From Desulfosarcina alkanivorans (GTDB taxonomy: Bacteria; Desulfobacterota; Desulfobacteria; Desulfobacterales; Desulfosarcinaceae), in the NCBI RefSeq assembly GCF_009688945.1, contig NZ_AP021874.1:1302001-1366000 (forward strand): DNA of 64,000 bases, read 5' to 3'. This document shows positions 18,201 through 26,158 of this stretch, one piece after another. The notes beneath the pieces are model-generated. The model was given only the letters and a program-made list of their open reading frames with translations. It had not been told where the DNA came from and ran no database searches. Position numbers and translations under genes: made by a program. Position 1 is the stretch's first letter. Each line of letters opens with the position of its first letter.

Positions 18201-18385
18201 CTAAGGGTTCGCACAAAAATAACATCGCAGAATTGGCGCTCGGATTTGGTTCAAGTTTGCTTGATCCAAAAGAGAAAAACCACAGGAATAGCGACCTATT
18301 TCGAGGATTTTGCAAATGAAATATCTGCCAAAAATGAGCAGAAGCAGAAATGCAAAAATGTTAAGTTATTTTGCGCGAACCTAAG
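18201..18385. repeat. ~185-bp element with terminal inverted repeats (MITE-like)
   Basis: The left end reads CTAAGGGTTCGCACAAAAA and the right end, on the other strand, reads CTTAGGTTCGCGCAAAATA, both continuing to AAC: about 20 bp of imperfect inverted repeat bounding ~140 bp with no ORF. Size and structure fit a non-autonomous miniature element or the two ends of a deleted IS. The remaining spacer (18386-18682) is AT-rich with nothing recognised. Confidence 0.5.
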
Positions 18386-18682
18386 TATAAAAAAGGACAA
18401 CGGAGTCATCCATTAAAGGGCTTTTCAAATTAAAAAATTTGATTCATTCAAAGACTTTTATGGAGTTAAATTATACAAAAATAGGCGTGCAGTTCTTTTT
18501 TATTAAAATGTAAAAGTTCATATTTAATCTGGTTGAATCATCCACAATCTTTGATGGTAACGCATAATTTCCTCCCTATTTTGACGCGACTTTTAAGGAA
18601 TATTATCGGTTAAAGAAAGAAATGGAAAACAACACTCCATGCAATTAATACAAAGATTTTTTTACTAATATGGAATTTTAAA

Positions 18683-19424
18683 GTGCTATTACTTATTCTA
18701 CTTATTTTGCCTGTGCAACCTGTTTTATCAAGTGAAATTATGGAACCTGATCTGCTTGTAATATCTCCTGGAAATGAGATGATATATTTCGAAGCTGAGA
18801 ATAAAAATTGGGGTCCATCTCGCCAGACCTTTTTTATTGAGCTGAATGATAAAGCTAAAAACCCAAAACAAATAGTTGAGGGACGGCGGCCATCTATTTC
18901 ACCAAATGGGAATTTACTGTCTTTTTATCGCCACCCCAATGAGCTGTGGATATTGGAAATCAATAAACAGAAAAAATTTAGGATTGTTAGTGATTTCTCT
19001 GATTATCAACCTGCTGTTTGGATCTCTGATCGAAGTTTGTTATATACTGACAAAAATAATCATTTGACAAAATTTGATGTTATTTCAAAAAAAAAGAAGG
19101 ATATCGGTTACGACAATGTCATTCCGTCGGCATTATCTCCCGATGAAAAACATGTCTTATGTGGAAGTTGGGACGGAAAAAAAAATATACTTATATACAA
19201 TAAAAACTAATAATATAAAGCTTCTTAAAAAAAATAATTTATTTTCTATGGGGTCAAGTTTTGTATGGCGCAATGATGGAAAATCTTTTTTATACACCAG
19301 ACAGACGTTTAGAAATCTTATTAAACTAAACGAGATTCCTAGTTTATTTCTTTATTCATTGGACGGAAAAGAAAAAAAACTAATAGACAAATACTCGTTT
19401 TTCGGAGGTGTTCAAATTAAGTAG
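18683..19424 (+). pseudogene. Secreted WD40-like (PD40/TolB-type) beta-propeller protein, frameshifted
   Basis: From a GTG at 18683 the frame encodes a signal peptide (LLLILLILPVQPVLSSE) and propeller-like repeats: SPGNEMIYF, RRPSISPNGNLLSFYR, YQPAVWISDRSLLYT, SALSPDEKHVLCGSW. It stops at 19210. The repeats continue in the next frame (SFVWRNDGKSFLYTR, SLFLYSLDGKEKKL) to 19424. The shift falls at a run of nine A (19177-19185), so the gene is disrupted, or read through by slippage at the A-run, or the run is miscounted. Joined length is ~246 aa. Such PD40 repeats resemble the TolB propeller, but the protein is far shorter than TolB and its job is unknown. Confidence 0.6.
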
Positions 19425-19591
19425 ATCGTAAGTTGGGCTTAGGAATGAAACTCCACATTGACCTTAAAAGTATAACAGAAATAGATTGATAAACTTCTTT
19501 CCTTCTTTAACCGCATTTTCCATTTTTAGATCAAAATATTTAGGGTTTGAGATGGCCAAGAAACAATTTTATTGTTAACTCTTAATTATTG

Positions 19592-20240
19592 ACTCAACTT
19601 TCGGGATTCACTGAGAAGCCAATTGATCTGTTTTTGGAGATTCCCAAGGTCTTCAATGCCACATCCATAGCTACAAAGAAAAAGGCATCGAACGTTTGCT
19701 GACAATATGAACCGATAGACTTGATTCGATCTGCAGCCAATGCCAGAATCCGCAATAACGACTCAAGAAATGAAATATCTTGAATTTCCTCACAACATGC
19801 ATGGAACAGATCTCCGAAACTTCGTTGGTCAATAGAAAGTCGACAGTGGTAGGACAAAAACATGTATCGTATAAACACGATACTCGTATGGCCAACCAGC
19901 GCATACAGCTTGCCCCCACAAACATAACCGACGTGAAGGGCTTCACACAGATTGAAAATCTTTTGGTCGAAAAAGCCGCTGTCCATGCGGATGATGATCG
20001 GCACATCCCACCGGTAGTGCCTTTTGATTTTGATCACCATATGCCGAATCATTTTCAACACGCTATCGCCGTGGTTGGAATGCTTGTCCCCACCACGAAA
20101 CACCGCATCGACAATCAAGCGCCCCAGTTCATCTGCAGGGGCTGAAATCCCTTTTTCTTTTTGTAGGTCGGTTTGACGCCGTGGCGGCACAACGCATCGT
20201 CGTTATCCATGGCCATCGTATCCGTGTCCAATTTAAACGT
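19592..20240 (-). mobile_element. Chimeric transposase relic (IS1380-like middle joined to IS4-family C-terminus)
   Basis: The 19592-19605 end (ACTCAACTTTCGGG) matches the terminal inverted repeats of the IS4 relic at 39.9-40.9 kb. Reading on the minus strand from 20240, a DDE-transposase middle part (LDTDTMAMDNDD, then after a 1-nt shift LIVDAVFRGGDKHSNHG and MDSGFFDQKIF) is joined near 19900 to an IS4-family tail (HTSIVFIRYMF, RSFGDLFHACCEE) closely related to the fragment at 40489. The 198-codon frame 19594-20190 spans the join. The DDE core is incomplete, so it is inactive. Confidence 0.7.
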
Positions 20241-20367
20241 TCTTCAGCCGAAGGCTGCGAAAATACCTGTCCGTGTCCGTCTGTGTTTGTCCGTGGCTAA
20301 TTCATATTTGCCGATTGACAACGCCAAGTGAACGAATTAGAATACAAATAACAACAAAAGAAGATAG
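20191..20367. other. Spacer with relic end and low-complexity GTCCGTGT tract
   Basis: The first ~50 nt belong to the transposase relic; 20255-20300 carries a CCTGTCCGTGTCCGTCTG-type low-complexity tract. The final 30 nt form the AT-rich leader of the antitoxin gene. Confidence 0.4.
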
Positions 20368-20376
20368 GTGAACGAA

Positions 20377-20619
20377 ATGCACAAGACAGTGACGTTGCGA
20401 CTTAAAGACGACGTATACAAAATCTTTTCCCAAATGGCTAAATCTGAAAATCGCTCTTTGTCCAACTTAATCGAGACGGCCGCACTAAAAAATATCCGCG
20501 AGCGGCAGTTTGTGGACGATGTTGAATTGGCTGAGATTCTCTCAAATGAAGACTTGCTTGAGCGTTTGAAGGAAGGCTCTATCGAGGCGAAACAATCGAA
20601 AGGCCGTTTTGTTGAATAG
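20377..20619 (+). CDS. Ribbon-helix-helix antitoxin (CopG-like)
   Basis: 80 aa from the ATG at 20377, preceded by AGGTGA at good spacing; a GTG at 20368 in the same frame is less likely. The N-terminal beta strand (KTVTLRLKDDVY) and two helices (IFSQMAKSENRSLSNLIETAAL) make the RHH DNA-binding fold; the C-terminal ~40 charged residues would cover the toxin. It overlaps the RelE/ParE-like gene by 11 nt. RHH antitoxins normally autorepress their own operon. The pair sits among IS relics and repeats. Confidence 0.85.
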   Translation: MHKTVTLRLKDDVYKIFSQMAKSENRSLSNLIETAALKNIRERQFVDDVELAEILSNEDLLERLKEGSIEAKQSKGRFVE

Positions 20620-20893
20620 CTATCGCATTTTCGAAACTGATCGATTTCAGAAAGATCTTAAACAGATAGCCAAATCGGGCGCTCCAAATATTTTGTTAAA
20701 ATTAAAGGAGTATGTCTATCCTCAACTTAAAGTGCATCCCAATTACGGCCCCAATATTAAAAAACTTAAAACCTATTCCCCTCCAACCTGGCGCTACCGC
20801 GTCGGATCATGGCGCTTCTTCTACGAAATTGACGAACAGGAGTATATTGTTTTCATGATTGCAGCCCATCACCGCAGCCAAGCCTATCATTAA
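20609..20893 (+). CDS. RelE/ParE-family toxin
   Basis: 94 aa starting at TTG 20609 inside the end of the antitoxin gene (a second TTG follows). The sequence shows the family layout: FQKDLKQIAK helix, YPQLKVHPNYGPNIKKL (P and LK element), WRYRVGSWRFFYEID with the R-x-x-W-R-F/Y strand and a final VFMIAAHHRSQAY strand with His and Arg/Tyr at the end. RelE-type toxins cleave ribosome-bound mRNA; ParE-type relatives poison gyrase. The terminal HHRSQAY pattern is closer to RelE/mRNA interferases of this group. Activity is inferred. Confidence 0.85.
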   Translation: MLNSYRIFETDRFQKDLKQIAKSGAPNILLKLKEYVYPQLKVHPNYGPNIKKLKTYSPPTWRYRVGSWRFFYEIDEQEYIVFMIAAHHRSQAYH

Positions 20894-20922
20894 AAGTATT
20901 TTTCGCCTGTTCTCTTTCTCTC

Positions 20923-21510
20923 CGCATCTCGAACGAAGTAGGCGGTGAAAAAAAGCAGGTAGCAGGCTGTAGGTAGAAGGTTTTTAGGGCTGGATGAATG
21001 CTATCTTTTCCTATCAGCTATCAGCTATCAGCAAACAGCTTTGAGCTAATCTGTCCGTGTTCGTTCGTGTGTGTCGGTGTATGAAAACAGGTAATAGGTA
21101 GAGGGCTGAAGATGTTTAGGCCTGGTTGAATCTGTCGTTTTCCAAGCCCTTTTTCCTGTCGTTTGATTTCCATCTCAGAAATTAAGTCAACACCCTCTGT
21201 GATCTCCGCATCTCGAACGAAGTGGGCGGTGAAAAAAAGCAGGTAGCAGGCTGTAGGTAGAAGGTTTTTAGGGCTTGATGAATGCTATCTTTTCCTATCA
21301 GCTGTGTGCCTGTGGCTAAAAAAAGGCAGAAGGATGAAGTTGTTGAGGTCTGGTTGAACCTGTCGTTTTCTAAGCCCTTTTTCCTGTCGCTTAATTTCCC
21401 TCTCAGAAATCAAATCTTTCCCCCTGCGTCCTCTTCGTCTCGAGCGCAGCGGGCGGTGAAAAAAAACAGGTATCAGGCTGTAGGTAGAAGGTTTTTAGGG
21501 CTGGATGAAT
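20923..21510. repeat. Long imperfect direct repeats
   Basis: A ~97-bp unit (CTCCGCATCTCGAACGAAGT... through TAGAAGGTTTTTAGGG to TTTCCTATCAG) appears at 20923-21021 and again at 21206-21302 with very few changes. A shortened third copy (CTCTTCGTCTCGAGCGCAGC onward) lies at ~21430-21510. The intervening segments also share blocks (CTGTCGTTTTC, AAGCCCTTTTTCCTGTCG, TTTCC[A/C]TCTCAGAAAT). TATCAGC micro-repeats are included. No ORF is supported. This array lies directly past the 3' end of the RAYT transposase gene. Confidence 0.75.
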
Positions 21511-21556
21511 TTTCCGCTTTTAAAACTCAACCAACGACATACAACAAACAACCCAC

Positions 21557-21581
21557 GACTCTCAGAAATTTTCTGAGAGTC
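21557..21581 (-). terminator. Palindrome overlapping the RAYT stop codon
   Basis: GACTCTCAGAAA and TTTCTGAGAGTC pair perfectly around a single T, giving a 12-bp stem. The RAYT stop (TGA) lies inside the right arm, so the hairpin covers the gene end. It could act as a terminator or as an element end recognised by the transposase. There is no T tract on the minus strand. Confidence 0.5.
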
Positions 21582-22620
21582 TCTTTAAAGAAAACAACCC
21601 ATCCAGCCCCTTCACCGACTTCGGCTTCTTCTCATGCCTGCACTGAAAAAGATGCTTGAACTGCTGGTAAGTTCCGGAAACAAATTCCCGCGACCCAATA
21701 ATCCCGGAATCCGTAAAATACCGCGTCCGATATAAAAACCGATCCGTACGACTGATCTCGAAGTTCCTGTTCCGTTCTTTGGTTACGATTTTTCCACAAA
21801 TCGATCTATCATTACGTTTTGCATTCGAGATGATACCGAGGCGGCCAGGAGATGCGGCCGCAGATGTACATTCAGAGTACTTCGAGGAGTCATCGACGCC
21901 GCCAACAAAGGTAGCGCTTGAATGCGAATTGGAATGTGGCTTGGTCGGTGGTTTTATTGCCCCCGTCTCATATACATATTCCCGATACCGCCGAACCCGC
22001 TCTTTCCCGCTCTTGACGTTGAATTCCTTTAACCCGAAATCAGTAGAAAGAAATCCACCTTTGTTCTTCGACTGAATGTGATACCCCAATGAATTCCAGC
22101 GGTAATCTTCGGGCCGTTCCACGATGCCGGCCCGCACCGGATTAAGATCGATGTAGGCCAGGCAGTTGATCAGTGTCTCCCCCTCCTCGACGATCACGCT
22201 CTTGAACCGGTCGCCCCAGAAATAGCCCCGACGTCCATGGCGTTTGTTATAAAAGCGGGTAAAATTGACCTTGATTTCTCGAATAAACTCCGAAAGGCTG
22301 CCAAGCTTCTGCCGGATAAACGGCAACTGGCCATCATCAACAGGCGCCTTCTTTTCGCCATAAAAAAGTACCAACCGTTGTTTCACCGCCTCGTCCGAAA
22401 AACGGTCTTCAGGGATCATCTTGACCAATAGATGAAAGTGGTTCCCCATCAAAGCAAACCCATAGACCTCGGTGAAAAACAAACCAGACATCCGTTTGAT
22501 TAATTCAAGCAGAAAATCCTTTTCGAAAGCCTCCAGCGGGAATCCGTCCAGCGCTGTCCTGGACATTACATGATAAACCGCTGTCTGATTTTGAACAATC
22601 ATCCGGGATACGCGTGGCAT
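21562..22620 (-). CDS. REP-associated tyrosine transposase (RAYT, IS200/IS605-like Y1 family)
   Basis: 352 aa. Starts MPRVSRMIVQNQTAVYHV, the usual opening strand, then GFALMGNHFHLLVK carrying the HUH (HFH) metal-binding motif and, downstream, IREIKVNFTRFYNKRHGRRGYFW with the catalytic-tyrosine helix and FKSVIVEEGETLINCLAYIDLNPVRAGIV, a RAYT hallmark. These single-copy, domesticated relatives of TnpA(IS200) process REP/BIME palindromes. The C-terminal ~130 residues are not conserved with the family core. Nearby are a truncated second copy at 23955-24011 and several palindromes. Confidence 0.9.
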   Translation of the reverse strand: MPRVSRMIVQNQTAVYHVMSRTALDGFPLEAFEKDFLLELIKRMSGLFFTEVYGFALMGNHFHLLVKMIPEDRFSDEAVKQRLVLFYGEKKAPVDDGQLPFIRQKLGSLSEFIREIKVNFTRFYNKRHGRRGYFWGDRFKSVIVEEGETLINCLAYIDLNPVRAGIVERPEDYRWNSLGYHIQSKNKGGFLSTDFGLKEFNVKSGKERVRRYREYVYETGAIKPPTKPHSNSHSSATFVGGVDDSSKYSECTSAAASPGRLGIISNAKRNDRSICGKIVTKERNRNFEISRTDRFLYRTRYFTDSGIIGSREFVSGTYQQFKHLFQCRHEKKPKSVKGLDGLFSLKRLSENF

Positions 22621-22650
22621 GATTATCTTCCTTTTTTATCGCTTTTTTGA

Positions 22651-23097
22651 TCAATCTTCAGGAGAAAGTTTGTTTTTACGCAGAAATTCAACCACAGCTT
22701 CTTGGAACAACTTGAAATCGTTGAGGTTGTCCTGAAGGAATCCATATATGGATTCTTGATCAATATCCCAATACAGATGAACCAGTCGGTTACGAAATCT
22801 TGCCATTTTTATCAACCGCTGCTTGAAATCATGATCCACCACACCCAACCGACCAAGCTCTTTAAAAATATCAGCATATGTTTCCGGCGTCGTGACCGGT
22901 TTCATAAATTGAAACAAGGAAATAAGTCGATTACCAATATTTATACAGCTTTCTATGGCCAACTGTAGAAATCGCTCGGTACTTCCCTGATAAAGAAGGC
23001 TGTCGGCAAACTCGGTATAAGGTATTTTTCTGGATTCCAATAAGAGCAAATAGTATTTATTCAGATGCTTCAAATGGTCCTTGATGCGATCATCCAT
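22651..23097 (-). CDS. HepT-like HEPN ribonuclease toxin (DUF86)
   Basis: 148 aa from the ATG at 23097, which has AAGGTG at suitable spacing; a GTG at 23109 in the same frame would overlap MntA by 20 nt. All-helical HEPN/DUF86 protein with the family ending RFRNRLVHLYW, which contains the RX4-6HXY ribonuclease motif (R, four residues, H-L-Y). In characterised MntA/HepT pairs the HepT toxin is silenced by AMP addition to its motif tyrosine by MntA. It directly follows the nucleotidyltransferase gene, so this is the toxin half of a two-gene operon. Confidence 0.85.
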   Translation of the reverse strand: MDDRIKDHLKHLNKYYLLLLESRKIPYTEFADSLLYQGSTERFLQLAIESCINIGNRLISLFQFMKPVTTPETYADIFKELGRLGVVDHDFKQRLIKMARFRNRLVHLYWDIDQESIYGFLQDNLNDFKLFQEAVVEFLRKNKLSPED

Positions 23098-23536
23098 GAT
23101 AGCCGACACCTTTCAGGAATGCTGAATCAAACGCGTCTCTCACAAACTTGAAATCCAAATAGGACATCACCACTTGTTCGCGAAAATCGATTAGCGCCCC
23201 CCTGTCATTGCACAACAGAAGATTTCCAGTTTTAACGATATGAAATGCTATATTAGACGGAGCATGGTTCATAAATACCAAGTCGATCTCTTCGGTTTGT
23301 AATGATTCTGTGAACAAGCCAACAAGTTTTAAATGCTTGTCAAAACTATCCTTTTTACTCATCTGATAGGAAAGCAGGATTCCAAAATCAAGATCGCTCA
23401 ATGGTTTGAGTGCATTTTTCGCCAAGCTACCGAACGAATATAGCGCGACAACATCATTGTCACCAGCCAGCGAATCAACGAGTTTGGGAATCCTTATTAG
23501 GATATCATCCGGTAATTTTCCATTTTCCCTTATCAT
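23090..23536 (-). CDS. MntA-like minimal nucleotidyltransferase antitoxin
   Basis: About 148 aa from the ATG at 23536; an in-frame ATG at 23602 adds 22 residues with no ribosome-binding site. The minimal nucleotidyltransferase motif GSX10DXD is present (ALYSFGSLAKNALKPLSDLDFG), with the third acidic residue likely in EEIDLVFM. MntA enzymes AMPylate the cognate HEPN toxin. The stop overlaps the start of the HepT gene by 8 nt, as expected of the module. Confidence 0.85.
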   Translation of the reverse strand: MIRENGKLPDDILIRIPKLVDSLAGDNDVVALYSFGSLAKNALKPLSDLDFGILLSYQMSKKDSFDKHLKLVGLFTESLQTEEIDLVFMNHAPSNIAFHIVKTGNLLLCNDRGALIDFREQVVMSYLDFKFVRDAFDSAFLKGVGYHG

Positions 23537-23602
23537 TTCAATGTATTTTCCGGTTTTAGAATCACCTGAGTTGAGCCCAACGTTGCAAAAGATAGAGGGC
23601 AT

Positions 23603-23954
23603 CAGGGCCGAGGCGTCAAGGGTGAAGTTGTAATCGGCTACCGCGATCCCTTGTCAACACGGGATCTGAAGTCCTCCAGCTTTCCTGAAAGGTAAACAAA
23701 ATGAGAAAAACTGTACCGTTTTTGGAATTCACCATTCGTGACATCCAGAAAATGATAGAAGCTTGGTTATATTCATTATAATATCTTTTATTTATCTATC
23801 TCTTCCCATATTGTTTATGCAACATTGGGGTTGAGCGATTGTCGAGTTTGATGCAGGTGCAAGGAAGATGTCTTTCCGCTATAGTGGGCTATGCGGGAAG
23901 ATATCTGAGGCCGCAGATGCGGTAAGATCGGCAATCCCAACGTATCCATTCATC
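23603..23954. other. Spacer without supported gene
   Basis: No convincing ORF. The stretch 23755-23825 is very AT-rich. The segment is bounded on the right by a truncated RAYT start and probably represents decayed mobile DNA. Confidence 0.35.
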
Positions 23955-24011
23955 CATTACATGGTAAACCGCTGTCTGATTATGGACAACCATCCGCGAT
24001 ACACGCGGCAT
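23955..24011 (-). pseudogene. Truncated RAYT N-terminus
   Basis: From the ATG at 24011 the frame reads MPRVSRMVVHNQTAVYHVM, nearly identical to the first 19 residues of the full RAYT gene at 21562-22620, then diverges. It is a 5' remnant of a second copy. Confidence 0.8.
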
Positions 24012-24059
24012 GCTCCCCTCCCCTTTTCATAATTCATTCGATGTCCAGCATTCTTTTGC

Positions 24060-24117
24060 CCTATCAGCTATCAACCATGAGCTACCAGCTACCAGCTATG
24101 AGCTATGAGCTATGAGC
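24060..24117. repeat. Low-complexity AGCTATGAGCT/AGCTACC repeats
   Basis: Repeated 7-10 bp units (TATCAGC, GAGCTAC, CAGCTAC, AGCTATG) run into the stop of the nucleotidyltransferase gene at 24110. The same motif class occurs at ~21010-21040 and ~21295. Confidence 0.7.
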
Positions 24118-24478
24118 TTTTGTGCCAATACAGCCAAACCGCTTCCTTCTCAATCGTATCCACAAATCGACCACCTTTTTTCCGCATATCTTGCCACTCT
24201 TCCGTCGTATAGATAAGGATATCGGTCGGTACCGGCAGCGTATCGAAGTCCCACGCAAGTGGCCTTTTTTCAAAAGGTATTGAAGACTCTTGTATAATAA
24301 CGATGAGATCGAGGTCGCTTCCGACGCCCCAATTACCTTTAGCCAGCGATCCGAAATATCCCAGCTGGATGATTTCTGGATGTATTGCCCTCTGTTTTTT
24401 AAGCCATTGCCGAAGCGCTTTTATTACCTCGTCACGACGCGGCCATTTGAGCACCGGCGAATTCAATGATCTCACTGG
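24110..24478 (-). CDS. MNT-type nucleotidyltransferase
   Basis: About 122 aa from the ATG at 24478 (upstream TGGGAT); a GTG at 24454 would reduce the overlap with the HEPN gene, and an ATG at 24577 overlaps it by 146 nt and is unlikely. The GSX10DXD motif is clear: GYFGSLAKGNWGVGSDLDL. The protein ends shortly after a helix and strand (DTIEKEAVWLYW). With the upstream HEPN gene it forms a second, different MNT/HEPN pair. The C-terminus runs into AGCTATGAGC-type simple repeats, so the last residues may be non-native. Confidence 0.8.
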   Translation of the reverse strand, partial: PVRSLNSPVLKWPRRDEVIKALRQWLKKQRAIHPEIIQLGYFGSLAKGNWGVGSDLDLIVIIQESSIPFEKRPLAWDFDTLPVPTDILIYTTEEWQDMRKKGGRFVDTIEKEAVWLYWHKSS

Positions 24479-24821
24479 CATATTTAATCCCATCTGCGCT
24501 TTGCAAAGATCCATAATGCTCAAATGGTGCTCCCTCGGGATGGCCATTGGCATATCTGGTCGGAATATAAAAGGCATCGAGCACTTTTGCTTTGTCTATC
24601 AGCTCTTGCGGAACGGCTATGGGCAGCTCTTTAAGCAAACGTGCGACAACATGCCCCCAAGCCTCTTGTGAAAGGCTCAAATGGATGGCCTTCACGGCCT
24701 TTTCGGCAGCCTGTTGGGCTGCGAAACAGGCCCATTCGTGACGATCCTCAGCCCTTGAAGATTTGGCTTGTTCCAAATCCCTTTTGGCTTGCTGGAACCA
24801 GTCTCTCGCCCGATCCGGCAT
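24432..24821 (-). CDS. HEPN domain protein
   Basis: 129 aa, helical, PF05168-like HEPN: starts RARDWFQQAKRDLEQAKSS, then CFAAQQAAEKAVKAI, and ends with the family signature AFYIPTRYANGHPEGAPFEHYG followed by a final helix. In this subfamily the R-x4-6-H ribonuclease motif is not obvious, so it may bind nucleotide or RNA without cleaving. Its 3' end overlaps the nucleotidyltransferase start, which marks a translationally coupled MNT/HEPN module with a toxin-antitoxin or defence role by family analogy. Confidence 0.85.
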   Translation of the reverse strand: MPDRARDWFQQAKRDLEQAKSSRAEDRHEWACFAAQQAAEKAVKAIHLSLSQEAWGHVVARLLKELPIAVPQELIDKAKVLDAFYIPTRYANGHPEGAPFEHYGSLQSADGIKYASEIIEFAGAQMAAS

Positions 24822-24887
24822 TTGCGACCTCCGATAAAAAGTAAGCCAATCACCCTTAACAGATCATACGGCAAAATTATTTCAATT

Positions 24888-24983
24888 TTTATTGGGTGTC
24901 AATCAAATTGTATTAAGTACCTGTCCCTTTATTCTTTTATTGGGTGTCAATCAAATTGTATTAAGTACCTGTCCCTTTATTCT
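24888..24983. repeat. Two tandem 48-bp direct repeats
   Basis: A 48-bp unit containing ATTGGGTGTCAATC and AAGTACCTGTCCCTTTATTC occurs twice head to tail with no visible mismatch. The remaining spacer 24822-25020 has no gene. The GTACCTGTCCC core is a motif often seen in dispersed repeats of related genomes; that link is from memory and uncertain. Confidence 0.85.
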
Positions 24984-25020
24984 ATTTTCAGGTAAGGTAG
25001 GCATCCCAAGTTTCACGCAA

Positions 25021-26142
25021 TCAGCGTTGCGGCGTCCAAAGTACATCCTTTTTCCCTGACCACACCCTCATCCAGGCAATAAATTGGGAAACACCGGTAA
25101 TTAAAAATAATTTGCATATTGAAGGGATCCTTCCATCTCCGCTTCCAAGCATACTGCCGATACCAATGAACAAGAAGGTCAAAAAGCCTAACATCGGGAT
25201 CCAATAAATAGTTGAAGTTCGGATCAGATACATGTTCAGAACAAAAGCTGCAATAAACCAAAAAGGCATCGTCAATCGCAAGAGCTTGTGTGACCACATA
25301 AAGTATGCAAAAAATCCATGCTTTTTTATATTTAACAAATCTCGGTTGTGGTAAAGCGCCCAAATGGTACGAGTTGAAATACGAATCTGCCGGCGCATGG
25401 CTTGCTTGCCCTGGCTGGATGCCTCTTCGATGCAAGGAGCATTCGGTTCGATAATTACACGCTTACCACCACGAACGACTTGCAGGGGAATCACTAAATC
25501 GTTGATGTCCTGATTTGAAAGCGGATGATAGAGTTCCTTGCGCAAGGCAAAAATGGCTCCGTCGGCCCCTACACACGAAGCGACGGCGCTTTCATAAACT
25601 TTGGTCCATTTCTCCAGTTTCGAATATATACCAGTCGGTTCCAGATTTCCTTCACTGTCGATATAAAGCGTGCCACCGGTAACGAGTCCGATGGATTGAT
25701 CTTTGAAATGCCTTACCATCCTTTTAAGAGAGCCTGCTGGAAACATGGAATTGGCATCGGTGAAGACCACTATTTCTCCGCTGACCTGAGGTATCACCTT
25801 GTTCAGGCAGGCTGTTTTTCCGATTCTTTCGAAAGCCATCAATTTAACCCGCGGGTCATCAAAAGCTTGTACAATTGTATTGGTGTCATCCGTTGATCCG
25901 TCAGAACTGACTATTATTTCAAGCATCTCCGAAGGATACTCCAAAGCAAGGGCATTGCGGATTTTTTTCTGAATCACAGCGGCTTCATTAAATGCGGAGA
26001 TTACAATCGAAACACGAGGGAAATCGTTTCCGCGCTGCCAACTCTTTTTGAAAAACAAGGCCAGGCACCAAAGCATCGGTGGATAAATGGCATATGAATA
26101 AACACACATGAACACACAAAGGATGAACAGGACTTGCATCAA
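25021..26142 (-). CDS. Membrane glycosyltransferase family 2
   Basis: 373 aa. N-terminal TM (1-28), GT-A domain (~43-270) with VSIVISAFNE, SSDGSTDDT and FTDANSMFP (DxD-type), the acceptor motif QIRISTRTIW (QxxR-like), and three C-terminal TM segments (~280-365). This is the layout of processive or polyprenyl-linked sugar transferases of exopolysaccharide pathways. It follows the amidotransferase gene by 16 nt on the same strand and so is probably the last gene of a four-gene operon (30.5-25.0 kb). Confidence 0.85.
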   Translation of the reverse strand: MMQVLFILCVFMCVYSYAIYPPMLWCLALFFKKSWQRGNDFPRVSIVISAFNEAAVIQKKIRNALALEYPSEMLEIIVSSDGSTDDTNTIVQAFDDPRVKLMAFERIGKTACLNKVIPQVSGEIVVFTDANSMFPAGSLKRMVRHFKDQSIGLVTGGTLYIDSEGNLEPTGIYSKLEKWTKVYESAVASCVGADGAIFALRKELYHPLSNQDINDLVIPLQVVRGGKRVIIEPNAPCIEEASSQGKQAMRRQIRISTRTIWALYHNRDLLNIKKHGFFAYFMWSHKLLRLTMPFWFIAAFVLNMYLIRTSTIYWIPMLGFLTFLFIGIGSMLGSGDGRIPSICKLFLITGVSQFIAWMRVWSGKKDVLWTPQR

Positions 26143-26158
26143 CGCACCCTCTCTTTTC

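Noticed and set aside
20923..21510. CRISPR array
   Set aside because: Repeats are long, few, imperfect and unevenly spaced, and no cas gene is present.
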